This document shows positions 34,709-43,313 of a DNA stretch of 64,000 nucleotides, piece by piece (within the stretch, counting starts at the first letter, position 1; each line of letters starts with the position of its first letter). This stretch comes from Thalassobacillus sp043497085 (GTDB lineage: Bacteria > Bacillota > Bacilli > Bacillales > Halobacillaceae), in NCBI GenBank assembly GCA_043497085.1, contig JBIEKI010000016.1; one strand, written 5' to 3'. The position numbers and the translations under genes are program-made. The notes under the pieces were generated by a model, which saw nothing but the letters and a program-made list of their open reading frames with translations, made no database searches and was not told where the DNA came from.

Positions 34709-36463
34709 TCAAATATTGGATGCGTTCATAATTTGTTCTTTATCCTGGTATTGAATATCATATATCCGCTGATATGGACCGCCATTGGAAAGCAGGAAGT
34801 CGTGTGTTCCACGCTCTTTCACTTCCCCGTCTTCCAATACCAGAATTTCATCGGCATGTTTCAAGGAAGAAATTCGGTGAGCGATGATGAAAGTTGTTCT
34901 GCCTTCCATCACTTCTTTCAATGCTTTCTGGATTTTGAATTCTGTTTCCATATCGACTGCAGAAGTCGCATCATCCAATACAAGGATGCTCGGATCGATG
35001 AGAATCGCCCGTGCAATGGCAATCCGCTGCTTCTGTCCACCGGATAGTCCCATTCCGCGCTCCCCGAGCAACGTATCATAACCATCCGGCATATCCATGA
35101 TGAAGTCATGCGCCTGTGCCCGCTTGGCAGCATCGATCACTTCTTCCAGGGTAGCATCCGGGTTTCCATAAGCGATATTTTCCTTGATCGTTGTCGAAAA
35201 CAGGAACGACTCTTGCAAAACGAATCCGATATTGCGTCTCAATGTTTTTAAAGAATAATGATCAACCGGCTTGCTATCGATCAGGACTTCTCCTTGTTCC
35301 GGTTCATAGAAACGGGTGATCAATTGAGTGATACTCGTTTTACCGGAACCGGTCGCTCCGATCAAACCGATGACCTTGCCTGGTGGTGCGTCAAAACTGA
35401 TATTCTTCAATGCTGAATCATCATCTTCCGTGTAGGTGAGCGTGACATCCTGGAAGGTGACGTGCCCGTTCAAACGCTTCAGAGTTATCGGGTCTTCTTT
35501 TTCCTGAATATCTTCTTTCGCTTCTAATATTTCAAGGAGACGTTCACCGGAAGCCTTCGATTGAGAAAACAGGTTGATAACAAACCCGAGGTTCATCAAT
35601 GGTCCAAGAATGTACCATACCAGGCTGAAAAATGCGACCAGTTCACCAAGGCCAAGATTGCCATTTACCACCATGCTGCCCCCATAAGCCAGCAATGCGA
35701 CAACGGAAACATTTCCGATGAACTCCATCAATGGAAAGTACTTCGCCCAAATGTTAGCGGTCGTCAGGTAGTTCTGCCGATAGTCCTGATTGCGGTCGGA
35801 GAATCTGCCAATCTCAAAGCCTTCCCTTGACAGTGATTTGACTGTCGTCATTCCACTGATATTTTCCTGCACGCGTGTATTCAGTTTCCCAAACGATTTA
35901 CGAATGCCCCGGAAAGCTGGATGGACGCGTTTATCGAACTGAAAAACGACAACAGCCAGAAATGGCATGGCTGCCATCGTCACAAGCGCTAATGGTACGG
36001 AGAAATAGAACATGACGCTGAGACTGATGACAATCAATAAGGTGATACGGATCAGCTCGGCAATGCCGAAGGAAAGGAAAAACCGGAAACCTTCCACATC
36101 TGCCGTCAGACGGGACATCAAATCCCCTGTTTTTGCGTTGTCATAATACTTGAACGGGAGACGCTGCAACTTTTTATAAAGCTCATCTCTCAATTTATAG
36201 ACGGAGGTTATCCCGAATAAATCACCTAAGTATTGATGTAAGTATGTGGCAATCCCTTTGATAGCCATCAGGATGATGAAGGCTCCTGCCAGGTAAGGGA
36301 TCAGGTTATAACGTTCATCTGCTACGACATCATCGATTGTAATTTTCAAAATGATTGGGTAAACCACGGTGATTGCTGTCACAAAGAATAAAAACAACAG
36401 CGACCATAAGAAAAACTTTTTATAAGGCCAGTAAAACTCTTTCAGCTTTTTGAAGGTATCCAT
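34709..36463 (-). CDS. ABC exporter half-transporter, first subunit (YfiB-like)
   Basis: A 584-residue exporter half with six membrane helices (about 15-310) and an ATPase domain. Walker A GATGSGKTS, full signature LSGGQKQR, and Walker B ILVLDDATSAVD, where Asp replaces the catalytic Glu. One site of the heterodimer is therefore predicted to be poorly hydrolytic, as in TM287/288 and BmrCD. The start MDTFKKLKEFYWPYKK is typical. First gene of the pair. Confidence 0.9.
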   Translation of the reverse strand: MDTFKKLKEFYWPYKKFFLWSLLFLFFVTAITVVYPIILKITIDDVVADERYNLIPYLAGAFIILMAIKGIATYLHQYLGDLFGITSVYKLRDELYKKLQRLPFKYYDNAKTGDLMSRLTADVEGFRFFLSFGIAELIRITLLIVISLSVMFYFSVPLALVTMAAMPFLAVVVFQFDKRVHPAFRGIRKSFGKLNTRVQENISGMTTVKSLSREGFEIGRFSDRNQDYRQNYLTTANIWAKYFPLMEFIGNVSVVALLAYGGSMVVNGNLGLGELVAFFSLVWYILGPLMNLGFVINLFSQSKASGERLLEILEAKEDIQEKEDPITLKRLNGHVTFQDVTLTYTEDDDSALKNISFDAPPGKVIGLIGATGSGKTSITQLITRFYEPEQGEVLIDSKPVDHYSLKTLRRNIGFVLQESFLFSTTIKENIAYGNPDATLEEVIDAAKRAQAHDFIMDMPDGYDTLLGERGMGLSGGQKQRIAIARAILIDPSILVLDDATSAVDMETEFKIQKALKEVMEGRTTFIIAHRISSLKHADEILVLEDGEVKERGTHDFLLSNGGPYQRIYDIQYQDKEQIMNASNI

Positions 36464-36713
36464 ATGTCTCCCTCCTCTTTCTGTAAATTTTTTACGTAAT
36501 TATAAATATATCGGGTTACGAAATAAATATCCACCTTTTTGAGCTAATTTTTTAAAAATTCTACTTGCTACAATTTTACCATGGAAAGTGATGTAAAAGT
36601 GGGTAACACTACTGTTCATCGCAGATGGATTTTTCATTAGAAAAACCTGGCTTATCGCCAAATCCATATAGCAAAAGCCTAAGAGTTTCTTACAGTTAAA
36701 ATTTCTTAACATA

Positions 36714-36740
36714 TAAAAAACCACCAGCTAACTGGTGGTT
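36714..36740 (-). terminator. Terminator of ykuV
   Basis: AACCACCAG / CTGGTGGTT with a T-run on the minus strand. The rest of 36464-36750 shows no convincing gene. Confidence 0.85.
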
Positions 36741-36750
36741 CAATGAACTT

Positions 36751-37200
36751 TTATTTATCTTTGACGCCAAGGACGCGGTTGACACGCTTACGAAGCATTT
36801 TCATACCGCCGCCCCCTGCCTGGAAATGTCTCAGGTTGCCTTCTTCATCAAATACATAGTAGGCAGGCACGTATTGGTTTTCGAAAGCATCTGTGAGGGC
36901 ATGTTTATTATCCACGAAAATCGGCTGCGTGATATCATGCTCTGCAGCGACTTCTTTGATCTTATCCAAGTCCAAGTCTTTTTCAGAGCGTGGCATATGA
37001 ACAGCAACAACATTCAAATCGTCTTTATATTCGTCACGGAATTCATTGACGTTCGGCATTGCCTCTTTACATAGTCCGCAGCTGACTGACCAGAAATGGA
37101 TCAATGTCGGCTTATTTCCTAATAGGTCGCTTTTAGAAACTTCCCCATTCAGCCACTCGGTTGCGCCTTGCAGCTCTGGCATAGGTTCTCTTAAACGCAT
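36751..37200 (-). CDS. ykuV: Thioredoxin-like thiol-disulfide oxidoreductase YkuV
   Basis: A 149-residue cytosolic TlpA/ResA-like protein. The active-site pair is in WSVSCGLCKEAMP (CGLC, about 40-43), and the cis-Pro is in NQYVPAYYVFDEEG. There is no signal peptide, consistent with B. subtilis YkuV, which is a cytosolic disulfide oxidoreductase. ATG at 37200 follows GGAGGAA. It lies downstream of ykuU on the same strand, as in B. subtilis. Confidence 0.9.
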   Translation of the reverse strand: MRLREPMPELQGATEWLNGEVSKSDLLGNKPTLIHFWSVSCGLCKEAMPNVNEFRDEYKDDLNVVAVHMPRSEKDLDLDKIKEVAAEHDITQPIFVDNKHALTDAFENQYVPAYYVFDEEGNLRHFQAGGGGMKMLRKRVNRVLGVKDK

Positions 37201-37246
37201 GCTAATTCCTCCTTCATTAATGTACATGAACAATTGCCGTAGATAT

Positions 37247-37276
37247 AAAAGGGTCTAACATGGAGTTAGACCCTTG
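37247..37276 (-). terminator. Hairpin between ykuU and ykuV
   Basis: AAGGGTCTAAC / GTTAGACCCTT is followed by TTATAT on the minus strand. It would terminate ykuU mRNA or let only part of it continue into ykuV. Confidence 0.75.
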
Positions 37277-37303
37277 TGAATAGCTTGTCCCTTTATGACT
37301 CGA

Positions 37304-37846
37304 TTATAGAGTCTCTTGACCTGGCTTCCAGTTTGCTGGGCAAAGTCCGCCAGTTTGAAGTGCTTGAAGTACACGAAGTGTTTCATCAACGTCACGGCCG
37401 ATGTTGTTGTGGTTAACTACCTGGTACATCAATTCGCCTTCTGGGCTGATGATGAATAGACCGCGAAGTGCAACACCTTCATCTTCAATTAGTACACCAA
37501 AGTCTTCAGAGACTTTATGGTTAGTATCAGCAGCCAATGGGTAAGCTAGATCGCCAAGGCCATTGTCGTCACGGGAAGTGTTAATCCAAGCCAAGTGCGT
37601 GTGGATTGTATCTGTAGATACACCAACTACTTCTGCATCAAGGTCTTCGAATTCATCGTAACGATCAGAAAGTGCAGTAATTTCAGTAGGACATACGAAA
37701 GTGAAGTCCATTGGATAGAAGAATAGTACTGTCCATTTGTCGTTCTTCATGTTTTCCTCTAAAGATACTTTTCCGAATTCTTTGTTCGGAAGTACCGCGT
37801 CCATTTCAAAGCGCGGAGCTTGCTTTGCTACCATACGTTCTGCCAT
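37304..37846 (-). CDS. ykuU: 2-Cys peroxiredoxin YkuU
   Basis: A 180-residue AhpC/TSA peroxiredoxin that reduces hydroperoxides. The peroxidatic Cys is in FYPMDFTFVCPTEI (about 51) and the resolving Cys in GGLCPANWKPG (about 170). It probably receives electrons from thioredoxin or the adjacent YkuV. The ribosome site is TTTGGAGGG. A strong promoter lies 55 bases upstream. Confidence 0.95.
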   Translation of the reverse strand: MAERMVAKQAPRFEMDAVLPNKEFGKVSLEENMKNDKWTVLFFYPMDFTFVCPTEITALSDRYDEFEDLDAEVVGVSTDTIHTHLAWINTSRDDNGLGDLAYPLAADTNHKVSEDFGVLIEDEGVALRGLFIISPEGELMYQVVNHNNIGRDVDETLRVLQALQTGGLCPANWKPGQETL

Positions 37847-37899
37847 GAAAATCCCTCCAAAAATATTGAATTAATTTGTTATAATCACTCACAAGTTAT

Positions 37900-37928
37900 A
37901 TTATAACGAGCAGCTTGTTTAAAGTCAA
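37900..37928 (-). promoter_or_regulatory. Sigma-A promoter of ykuU
   Basis: -35 TTGACT (37923-37928), 17-bp spacer, -10 TATAAT (37900-37905) on the minus strand: almost consensus. A perfect palindrome GTTATATTATAAC covers the -10. Confidence 0.8.
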
Positions 37929-37935
37929 TGTTAAA

Positions 37936-37950
37936 TTATAATAAATTTAA
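37936..37950. promoter_or_regulatory. Possible PerR box upstream of ykuU
   Basis: TTATAATAAATTTAA matches the PerR consensus TTATAATNATTATAA at 12 of 14 defined positions. It is upstream of -35, which is unusual for simple repression, and the region is AT-rich, so chance is possible. Confidence 0.35.
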
Positions 37951-38173
37951 TCTAGCTTTTTGACTTCCATAATCAAGCATGCCCCAATAATATAACCCTT
38001 ACACATTCTCATTAAACAATAATGAATGATGAAAGTAAAATGATAGGCTTTACATTTTTTCTTCAGCCACTTTTTTAACTCCGGCATATGACATTCAACC
38101 GTTTGATTTGATAATTTCTGACAAAATCCGCTATCCTAATACACAGGATTGTATTTGGATAGGAGTTGTTATT

Positions 38174-39028
38174 ATGAATTTGTTTGAAGAAGGTTTTGAA
38201 TTCAACCTGGCAGAGATTACTGAACTTCTGATATCGGTCGGCCTTAAAATTGTGGTACTGATTATCGCATTCGCCATCATATCTCCAATCGGACGCCGGG
38301 CAATCAGTGGAGCGATCAACAAAATAAGTAAACACCGAAAAATTCCAGAAGCACGGACAAAGACCTTGGAACGGTTATGTGTCAACATTTTTTCTTATAT
38401 ATTGATGTTTGTATTCGTCGTCATGCTGCTGGAAATGATCGGTATACCGATTGGCCCACTGCTCGCCGGTGCCGGTATTGTCGGTCTGGCCATCGGGTTC
38501 GGTGCGCAGGGGCTTGTCAGTGATTTCGTTACCGGCTTCTTCATATTAATTGAACGCCAAGTAGATGTAGATGACTATGTGACGGCAGCCGGGTATGACG
38601 GTGTGGTTGAGGAAGTAGGGTTGCGAACTACGAAATTAAGAGGATTTGACGGTACGCTACATTATATACCCAACCGGGAAATTTCAGGTGTCAGTAACCA
38701 TTCCCGCGGCAATATGCGGGCGATGATCGATATCGGCATCTCCTATGATGAAAATATTGAGGAAGCACTAACCGTCCTGCAGCGTGTCTGTGATGAATTT
38801 GCAGTCAATGACGAACGGATCAAAGAAGGTCCGGACGTTTTAGGGGTCCAGAGCCTCGGATCTTCTGATGTCGTCTTGCGCGTACTAGGCAGAACAGCCA
38901 ACATGGAGCAATGGGCTGTAGAAAGAGATTTACGCCGTGCAATGAAAGAAGCTCTTGACGAAGCAGGCATTGAAATTCCATTCCCTCATCAGGTCTATAT
39001 TGAAAAGAAAAATGGAGCGGAAGCTTAA
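38174..39028 (+). CDS. ykuT: MscS family mechanosensitive channel (YkuT-like)
   Basis: A 284-residue small-conductance channel that opens under membrane tension to release solutes on hypo-osmotic shock. Helices are at about 20-40, 65-85 and the pore helix GPLLAGAGIVGLAIGFGAQGLV (Gly/Ala-packed TM3). The beta domain has IERQVDVDDYVTAAGYDGVV and LRTTKLRGFDGTLHYIPNRE. ATG 38174 has AGGAGTTG upstream; the frame's earlier ATG is upstream of this site. Divergent from ykuU as in B. subtilis. Confidence 0.92.
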   Translation: MNLFEEGFEFNLAEITELLISVGLKIVVLIIAFAIISPIGRRAISGAINKISKHRKIPEARTKTLERLCVNIFSYILMFVFVVMLLEMIGIPIGPLLAGAGIVGLAIGFGAQGLVSDFVTGFFILIERQVDVDDYVTAAGYDGVVEEVGLRTTKLRGFDGTLHYIPNREISGVSNHSRGNMRAMIDIGISYDENIEEALTVLQRVCDEFAVNDERIKEGPDVLGVQSLGSSDVVLRVLGRTANMEQWAVERDLRRAMKEALDEAGIEIPFPHQVYIEKKNGAEA

Positions 39029-39079
39029 CCATAACAGCCGCTTTGTTTCCGTTCTCTCGTGAAATTTCACTTTTATAAA

Positions 39080-39110
39080 AATAATGCCCGGGCGCTTGCC
39101 CGGGCATTTC
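39080..39110. terminator. Bidirectional terminator after ykuT
   Basis: Perfect 10-bp GC-rich stem ATGCCCGGGC / GCCCGGGCAT between convergent genes. Confidence 0.85.
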
Positions 39111-39112
39111 TG

Positions 39113-40396
39113 TTAATCTTCCCAAACTTCCACTTTTCTGATTTGGCCATCAACCATGTCGACGATTTTGAAATGGTAGCTGCTGTGCGTGACCTCTGTT
39201 CCTTCAGCTGCGTCAATATCATTGGTATATATGAATCCGGCAATGGTGTCATAATCTTCATTATCAAGATCCAGGTCGAAGTATTCATTCATGTCCTGGA
39301 TGGATACTTTGCCTTCCACTAGAAAGTGTCCGTTCTTCAATCGTTTGATCTCCCGCTCTTCTTCATGGTCGAATTCATCACGGATCTCCCCGACAATTTC
39401 TTCAATAATATCTTCTATCGTGACAATTCCGGAGGTTCCACCATACTCATCAATCAATACAGCCAGGTGTGTGCGCTCTTTTTGCATCCTTACTAATAAA
39501 TCATGGATGGGGATGTTTTCAAACACTTTGAATGCAGGACGGATAAATGGCTCTAGGGTCCCCAAGTCTTCAAAATCATTGTAAAATAACTCTTTTAAAT
39601 GAATAACTCCTAAAACGTGGTCCTTGTCACCATCTATGACCGGGTATCTGGTGAACCGCTCCTGCTGAATATATCGGCTGATCGCTTTGACGGAATCGTT
39701 GACGTCAATTACCGCAATCTCTGTGCGCGGTATCATGATTTCCTTCGCTGTGCGGTTATCAAATTCAAAGATACGGTCTACATAGGTGAATTCCGATCGG
39801 TTGATTTCTCCTTTTTGATAACTTTCTGATAGGATATGCCGCAATTCTTCTTCGGAATGAACCTCCTCAGACTCTTTTGCCGTATGCAGACCGACCATAC
39901 GGACCAGCACATTGGCAGATCCGTTCAGGAGCCAGATCAATGGATACATCAGCTTGCTGTATAAAATCAATGGTTTTGCCAACAGGAGCGTAATTGTTTC
40001 CGCTTTTTGGATTGCAACTGTCTTCGGTGCAAGCTCTCCTAAAACCACATGTAAAAAGGTTATGACAAAAAAGGCAATAGCAAATGAAATTGTATGACTG
40101 ACGGCACCCGGCAACTCGAACTCTTCCAATAATGGATGCAGGAGCACCTCCAGGGTCGGTTCTCCCAGCCAGCCTAAACCTAATGCTGTGATCGTGATGC
40201 CGAGCTGACACGCCGATAGGTAGTAATCTAAGTTATTTGTCAGTCTCAAAACACTTTCCGCTTTTTTATCCCCCGCAGCTGCTCTTGCTTCCATCTTTGT
40301 TTTTCTGACCTTGACGATTGCAAACTCACTTGCAACGAAAAACGCAGTCAAAATAATTAGCAAGGCAACTGCTAAAAGCTTTAATGTGATTTCCAT
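39113..40396 (-). CDS. Hemolysin C / CNNM-CorC family membrane protein
   Basis: A 427-residue protein with a DUF21 membrane domain (about 1-190, three to four helices; starts ITLKLLAVALLIILTAFFV), two CBS domains (about 205-330; IMIPRTEIAVIDVNDSV and LLVRMQKERTHLAVLIDEYG), and a C-terminal CorC_HlyC domain. Relatives (YhdP, YugS, MpfA) move magnesium or other cations and bind adenine nucleotides. The start has AGAGGAGAG. Confidence 0.9.
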   Translation of the reverse strand: MEITLKLLAVALLIILTAFFVASEFAIVKVRKTKMEARAAAGDKKAESVLRLTNNLDYYLSACQLGITITALGLGWLGEPTLEVLLHPLLEEFELPGAVSHTISFAIAFFVITFLHVVLGELAPKTVAIQKAETITLLLAKPLILYSKLMYPLIWLLNGSANVLVRMVGLHTAKESEEVHSEEELRHILSESYQKGEINRSEFTYVDRIFEFDNRTAKEIMIPRTEIAVIDVNDSVKAISRYIQQERFTRYPVIDGDKDHVLGVIHLKELFYNDFEDLGTLEPFIRPAFKVFENIPIHDLLVRMQKERTHLAVLIDEYGGTSGIVTIEDIIEEIVGEIRDEFDHEEEREIKRLKNGHFLVEGKVSIQDMNEYFDLDLDNEDYDTIAGFIYTNDIDAAEGTEVTHSSYHFKIVDMVDGQIRKVEVWED

Positions 40397-40445
40397 CCAA
40401 TCTCTCCTCTAACATCTATGTAACGGGGCATTATAGCCCCTGTTG

Positions 40446-40688
40446 TCAACGCAAACGCTGTTCTACCTGCTGGCAGACTTCTTCTGCTGTAGACCCATCC
40501 GCATTGATAACCGACTGCTGTGTGGAAACACCTGCCATCCCCATGACATTTTTGTCCTGACCGGAAATGACACAGCAGTCACACCCTTGTACGTCCTGCT
40601 CATTTTTCAGGGTTATTACATCATACCCTTTTTGCTGTAAAGCAGAACTGATATCTGACAAACTTTCTTCTACTGCAATTTTACTCAT
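40446..40688 (-). CDS. ykuS: UPF0180 protein YkuS
   Basis: An 80-residue cytosolic protein starting MSKIAVEESLSDISSALQQK with the family CDCCVISGQDKNVMG segment. Function unknown. ATG at 40688 is 9 bases after AAGGAGG; the ATG at 40697 abuts it. Next to ykuT and dapI as in B. subtilis. Confidence 0.9.
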   Translation of the reverse strand: MSKIAVEESLSDISSALQQKGYDVITLKNEQDVQGCDCCVISGQDKNVMGMAGVSTQQSVINADGSTAEEVCQQVEQRLR

Positions 40689-40771
40689 TATCGTCATCCT
40701 CCTTGAATAGGGTAATATCTACTTCCCTATTGTTACCAACGTACAAAGAGGTATGCAGATTTGAAGTTCGC

Positions 40772-41890
40772 TTACCAGCGTCTTATCGTAGCTTCTACTG
40801 TATCCACTCCAGTGGCCAGTGCCTGTTCATCTGGTGTCAGCCTGGCGTGATGAAGTCCATATTCTGATTCCACTCCAAGCCAGAACATAAACCCGGGTAT
40901 TTCTTTCAGCATATAGCCGAAATCCTCTCCAGTCATTGCTGACGGAGCTTCTTGAAAGTTAACGTCTTTCAATTCTCCAACAATCCTACGAAAAGATTCG
41001 ACATGGCTCCCGTCATTATAGACCTGGTGATAATTCGCACCATAATCGATGGAGACCTCACAATCATGTCCAACTTCGAGACCTTTTGCCAGCTTTTCGA
41101 TGTTCTCCTTCACTTCTTCCATCGCTTTCGGGGACATTGTCCGGATTGTCCCTTCTAACCTGGCGTGTTCAGCAATTACGTTCTGTACGGTTCCACCGGT
41201 TATTTTACCGATTGTCACGACTGCGCTGTCCAAAGGGTCGACTCTTCGTGCTACAATTTGCTGAAGCTGGGTGACAAAATAACTGGCAGCAACCACCATA
41301 TCATAGGTTTGATGAGGATAAGCGGCATGCCCTCCCTTCCCTTTCAGATCGATGAACAATTCACTGGTGTTGGCGAACAACAGACCTTCCCGCGAGGAGA
41401 CAGTGCCGACCGGCAAATCAGGGGCGATGTGCAAAGCAAAAATGACGTCCGGACGCCACGATTGAAATTCTTCACTTTTCAGTAAAGGCTCGGCTCCTCC
41501 TGGACCTTCCTCTGCCGGCTGGAAAATGAACAGACAGTTATCTTTTGCCGGATTCCCGGCTAATCGCGACAGGGTACCCAGCGCTATGGTCATATGAAAA
41601 TCATGACCGCAGGCATGCATTTTCCCTTTATGACGGGAGTGGAAATCAAAACCTGTTTCCTCTGTAATCGGCAGCCCATCAATATCGGCACGATAGCCAA
41701 TGGTTTTAGATGGATTCTTACCTTTGACAAAAACCAAAATGCCTGTCCGCCATGTTTTGATTTCGATATGCTCCTGTGGCATTCTCCCAATTTCATCTAT
41801 GAGATACTGTTGCGTTTTGAATTCTTCAAACCCCAACTCAGGGATCTGGTGCAACTCTCTTCTTATTGTTTGGAGCTGTTTTGTATCCAA
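40772..41890 (-). CDS. dapI: N-acetyldiaminopimelate deacetylase
   Basis: A 372-residue M20 peptidase-family metalloenzyme of the acetylated branch of lysine and cell-wall diaminopimelate synthesis. It starts IRRELHQIPELGFEEFKTQQ and contains MHACGHDFHMTIALG (metal His/Asp), FQPAEEGPGGA (catalytic Glu) and MTGEDFGYML. The start codon is TTG after GAGGTGAG. Downstream of dapH but separated by 600 bp of repeats. Confidence 0.93.
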   Translation of the reverse strand: MDTKQLQTIRRELHQIPELGFEEFKTQQYLIDEIGRMPQEHIEIKTWRTGILVFVKGKNPSKTIGYRADIDGLPITEETGFDFHSRHKGKMHACGHDFHMTIALGTLSRLAGNPAKDNCLFIFQPAEEGPGGAEPLLKSEEFQSWRPDVIFALHIAPDLPVGTVSSREGLLFANTSELFIDLKGKGGHAAYPHQTYDMVVAASYFVTQLQQIVARRVDPLDSAVVTIGKITGGTVQNVIAEHARLEGTIRTMSPKAMEEVKENIEKLAKGLEVGHDCEVSIDYGANYHQVYNDGSHVESFRRIVGELKDVNFQEAPSAMTGEDFGYMLKEIPGFMFWLGVESEYGLHHARLTPDEQALATGVDTVEATIRRW

Positions 41891-41970
41891 GCTTTCTCAC
41901 CTCTTTTTACTTATGGTTCTATTGAACGTAGTTGTTGATTTTCGTAAGATACATATTCAACAATAAGGCT

Positions 41971-42135
41971 GAAAAGTCGAAGACTTGATTTCGAGATGTT
42001 TTGGGAGTTTAAGGTCGTTGGAGAAGGATTCGCTTTCCTGCGGGGGACCTGGCGAGCTTCCTCGGGCTATCGTCCTGTGGGATCTCGCCTAGCTCCTTCT
42101 CCCTTTACCGAAAAAGATTATCGAAATCGCCTTTA
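41971..42135. repeat. Long palindromic repeat family, composite C, left half
   Basis: GAAAAGTCGAAGACTTGATT start, GGATTCGCTTTCCTGCGGGG, then the GGCGAGCTTCCTCGGGCTAT hairpin. It is nearly identical over 120 bp to 46601-46725. It lies between dapI and dapH. Confidence 0.85.
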
Positions 42136-42190
42136 TTTTACTTCCATGATTTGCGAGGAACCTATTACAATGCTGAATAATCGTATTTTC

Positions 42191-42410
42191 TATTCCAAAA
42201 GCACACTATTCAAGGGGAGTTTCGAGTTTCCTTTAAACACATGGTGGCTGGGAAAACGGTGAGACTCCTATGGGATGAACATGATCGGTGAGATCCCGCA
42301 AGGCGAATCCTGAGGAAGCCCACCACATGCCCATGGAAAGCGATCCGTTTTCCCAGCCGCCATAAACGTAATTTAAAGTCTCGAAACTGAGTCTTCAGCA
42401 AAAGGGAGCT
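42191..42410. repeat. Long palindromic repeat family, composite C, inverted right half
   Basis: TTCCAAAAGCACACTATT start, AAAACGGTGAGACTCCTATG, ATGATCGGTGAGATCCCGCA, CCATGGAAAGCGATCCGTTT, ending ACTGAGTCTTCAGCAAAAGG. Matches 46851-47070 almost base for base in its core. Confidence 0.85.
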
Positions 42411-42451
42411 TTGCTGTAAAACCAACAAGGAGTTTAAATAGAGCTTTTCTT

Positions 42452-42482
42452 ATAGAAAAGGCCCTGCAAAAAGCAAGGCCTC
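42452..42482 (-). terminator. Terminator of dapH
   Basis: AGGCCTTGC / GCAGGGCCTT stem and T-run on the minus strand, immediately after dapH and before the repeats. Confidence 0.82.
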
Positions 42483-42492
42483 CAATGATCAA

Positions 42493-43212
42493 TCAGTTAT
42501 CCAGTTTACGCAATTCCTGCTTGATTTCTGTTTTGGATTTCGTTTGATCGTCAATGTCTTTGATTTTTTTAGCTGGTGTTCCTGCCACAAGTGTATTCGG
42601 TGGTACATCTTCTGTTACGATGGACCCTGCTGCTACAACAGATCCTTCGCCTACAGTAACACCTTCAAGAACAACTGCGTTTGCACCGATCACTACCCCG
42701 TCTTCAATGACTACCGGGCTTGCGGATGGTGGCTCAATCACGCCTGCAAGTACAGCGCCTGCACCGATATGGCAGTTTTTCCCGACTGTAGCACGGCCGC
42801 CAAGTACGACGTTCATATCAATCATCGTGCCCTCACCAACTACCGATCCGATATTGATCATGGAACCCATCATGATGACACAGCCATCACCGATTTCAAC
42901 CTGGTCACGGATGACAGCACCTGGTTCGATGCGAGCATTAATACCTTTCAAGTCAAGCAATGGAATAGCAGAGTTTCTGCGGTCATTTTCCACTACATAA
43001 TCCGCAATGGCATCTTTATTATTTTCAAGCACCTGTTCGATGTCTTTCCATTCACCGAATAGGACACCGCTTTTTTCTTCGACGAAATCCTGTACGCTTT
43101 CCCCGAAGTCGATGCTCTTCAAGTTTTCCCCTTTCAAGTAAACTTTGACCGGAGTCGACTTTGTACTATTAGAAATGAACGATATAATTTCGTTGGCATC
43201 CATTTGTTTCAT
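42493..43212 (-). CDS. dapH: Tetrahydrodipicolinate N-acetyltransferase
   Basis: A 239-residue enzyme that acetylates tetrahydrodipicolinate on the way to meso-diaminopimelate and lysine. N-terminal domain starts MKQMDANEIISFISNSTKST. From about residue 95 it is a left-handed beta helix of hexapeptide repeats (IRDQVEIGDGCVIMMGSMIN, GKNCHIGAGAVLAGVIEPPS). ATG at 43212 is 10 bases after AAAGGAGG. It has its own terminator, so dapI is not simply its operon partner here. Confidence 0.95.
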   Translation of the reverse strand: MKQMDANEIISFISNSTKSTPVKVYLKGENLKSIDFGESVQDFVEEKSGVLFGEWKDIEQVLENNKDAIADYVVENDRRNSAIPLLDLKGINARIEPGAVIRDQVEIGDGCVIMMGSMINIGSVVGEGTMIDMNVVLGGRATVGKNCHIGAGAVLAGVIEPPSASPVVIEDGVVIGANAVVLEGVTVGEGSVVAAGSIVTEDVPPNTLVAGTPAKKIKDIDDQTKSKTEIKQELRKLDN

Positions 43213-43313
43213 AATGACTATTCCTCCTTTATGGTATGTAGCATACTGCTTCATTTACTTTATCAAAGTGAATTCCTTGTGACAAGAATTTCACGTCTCT
43301 ACCTATCATTTTG

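Noticed and set aside
36500..36724. 74-codon minus-strand frame upstream of the ABC exporter's neighbour
   Set aside because: No ribosome site, AT-rich random composition, overlaps the ykuV terminator.
41996..42428. Open frames of 88 codons (plus) and 72 codons (minus) over composite C
   Set aside because: Repeat-derived; stops and frameshifts differ in the paralogous composite D.
43272..43300. Rex-like TTGTGAC...TTTCAC before dapH
   Set aside because: The half-sites are 8 bp apart instead of 6, and the lysine pathway has no link to Rex.
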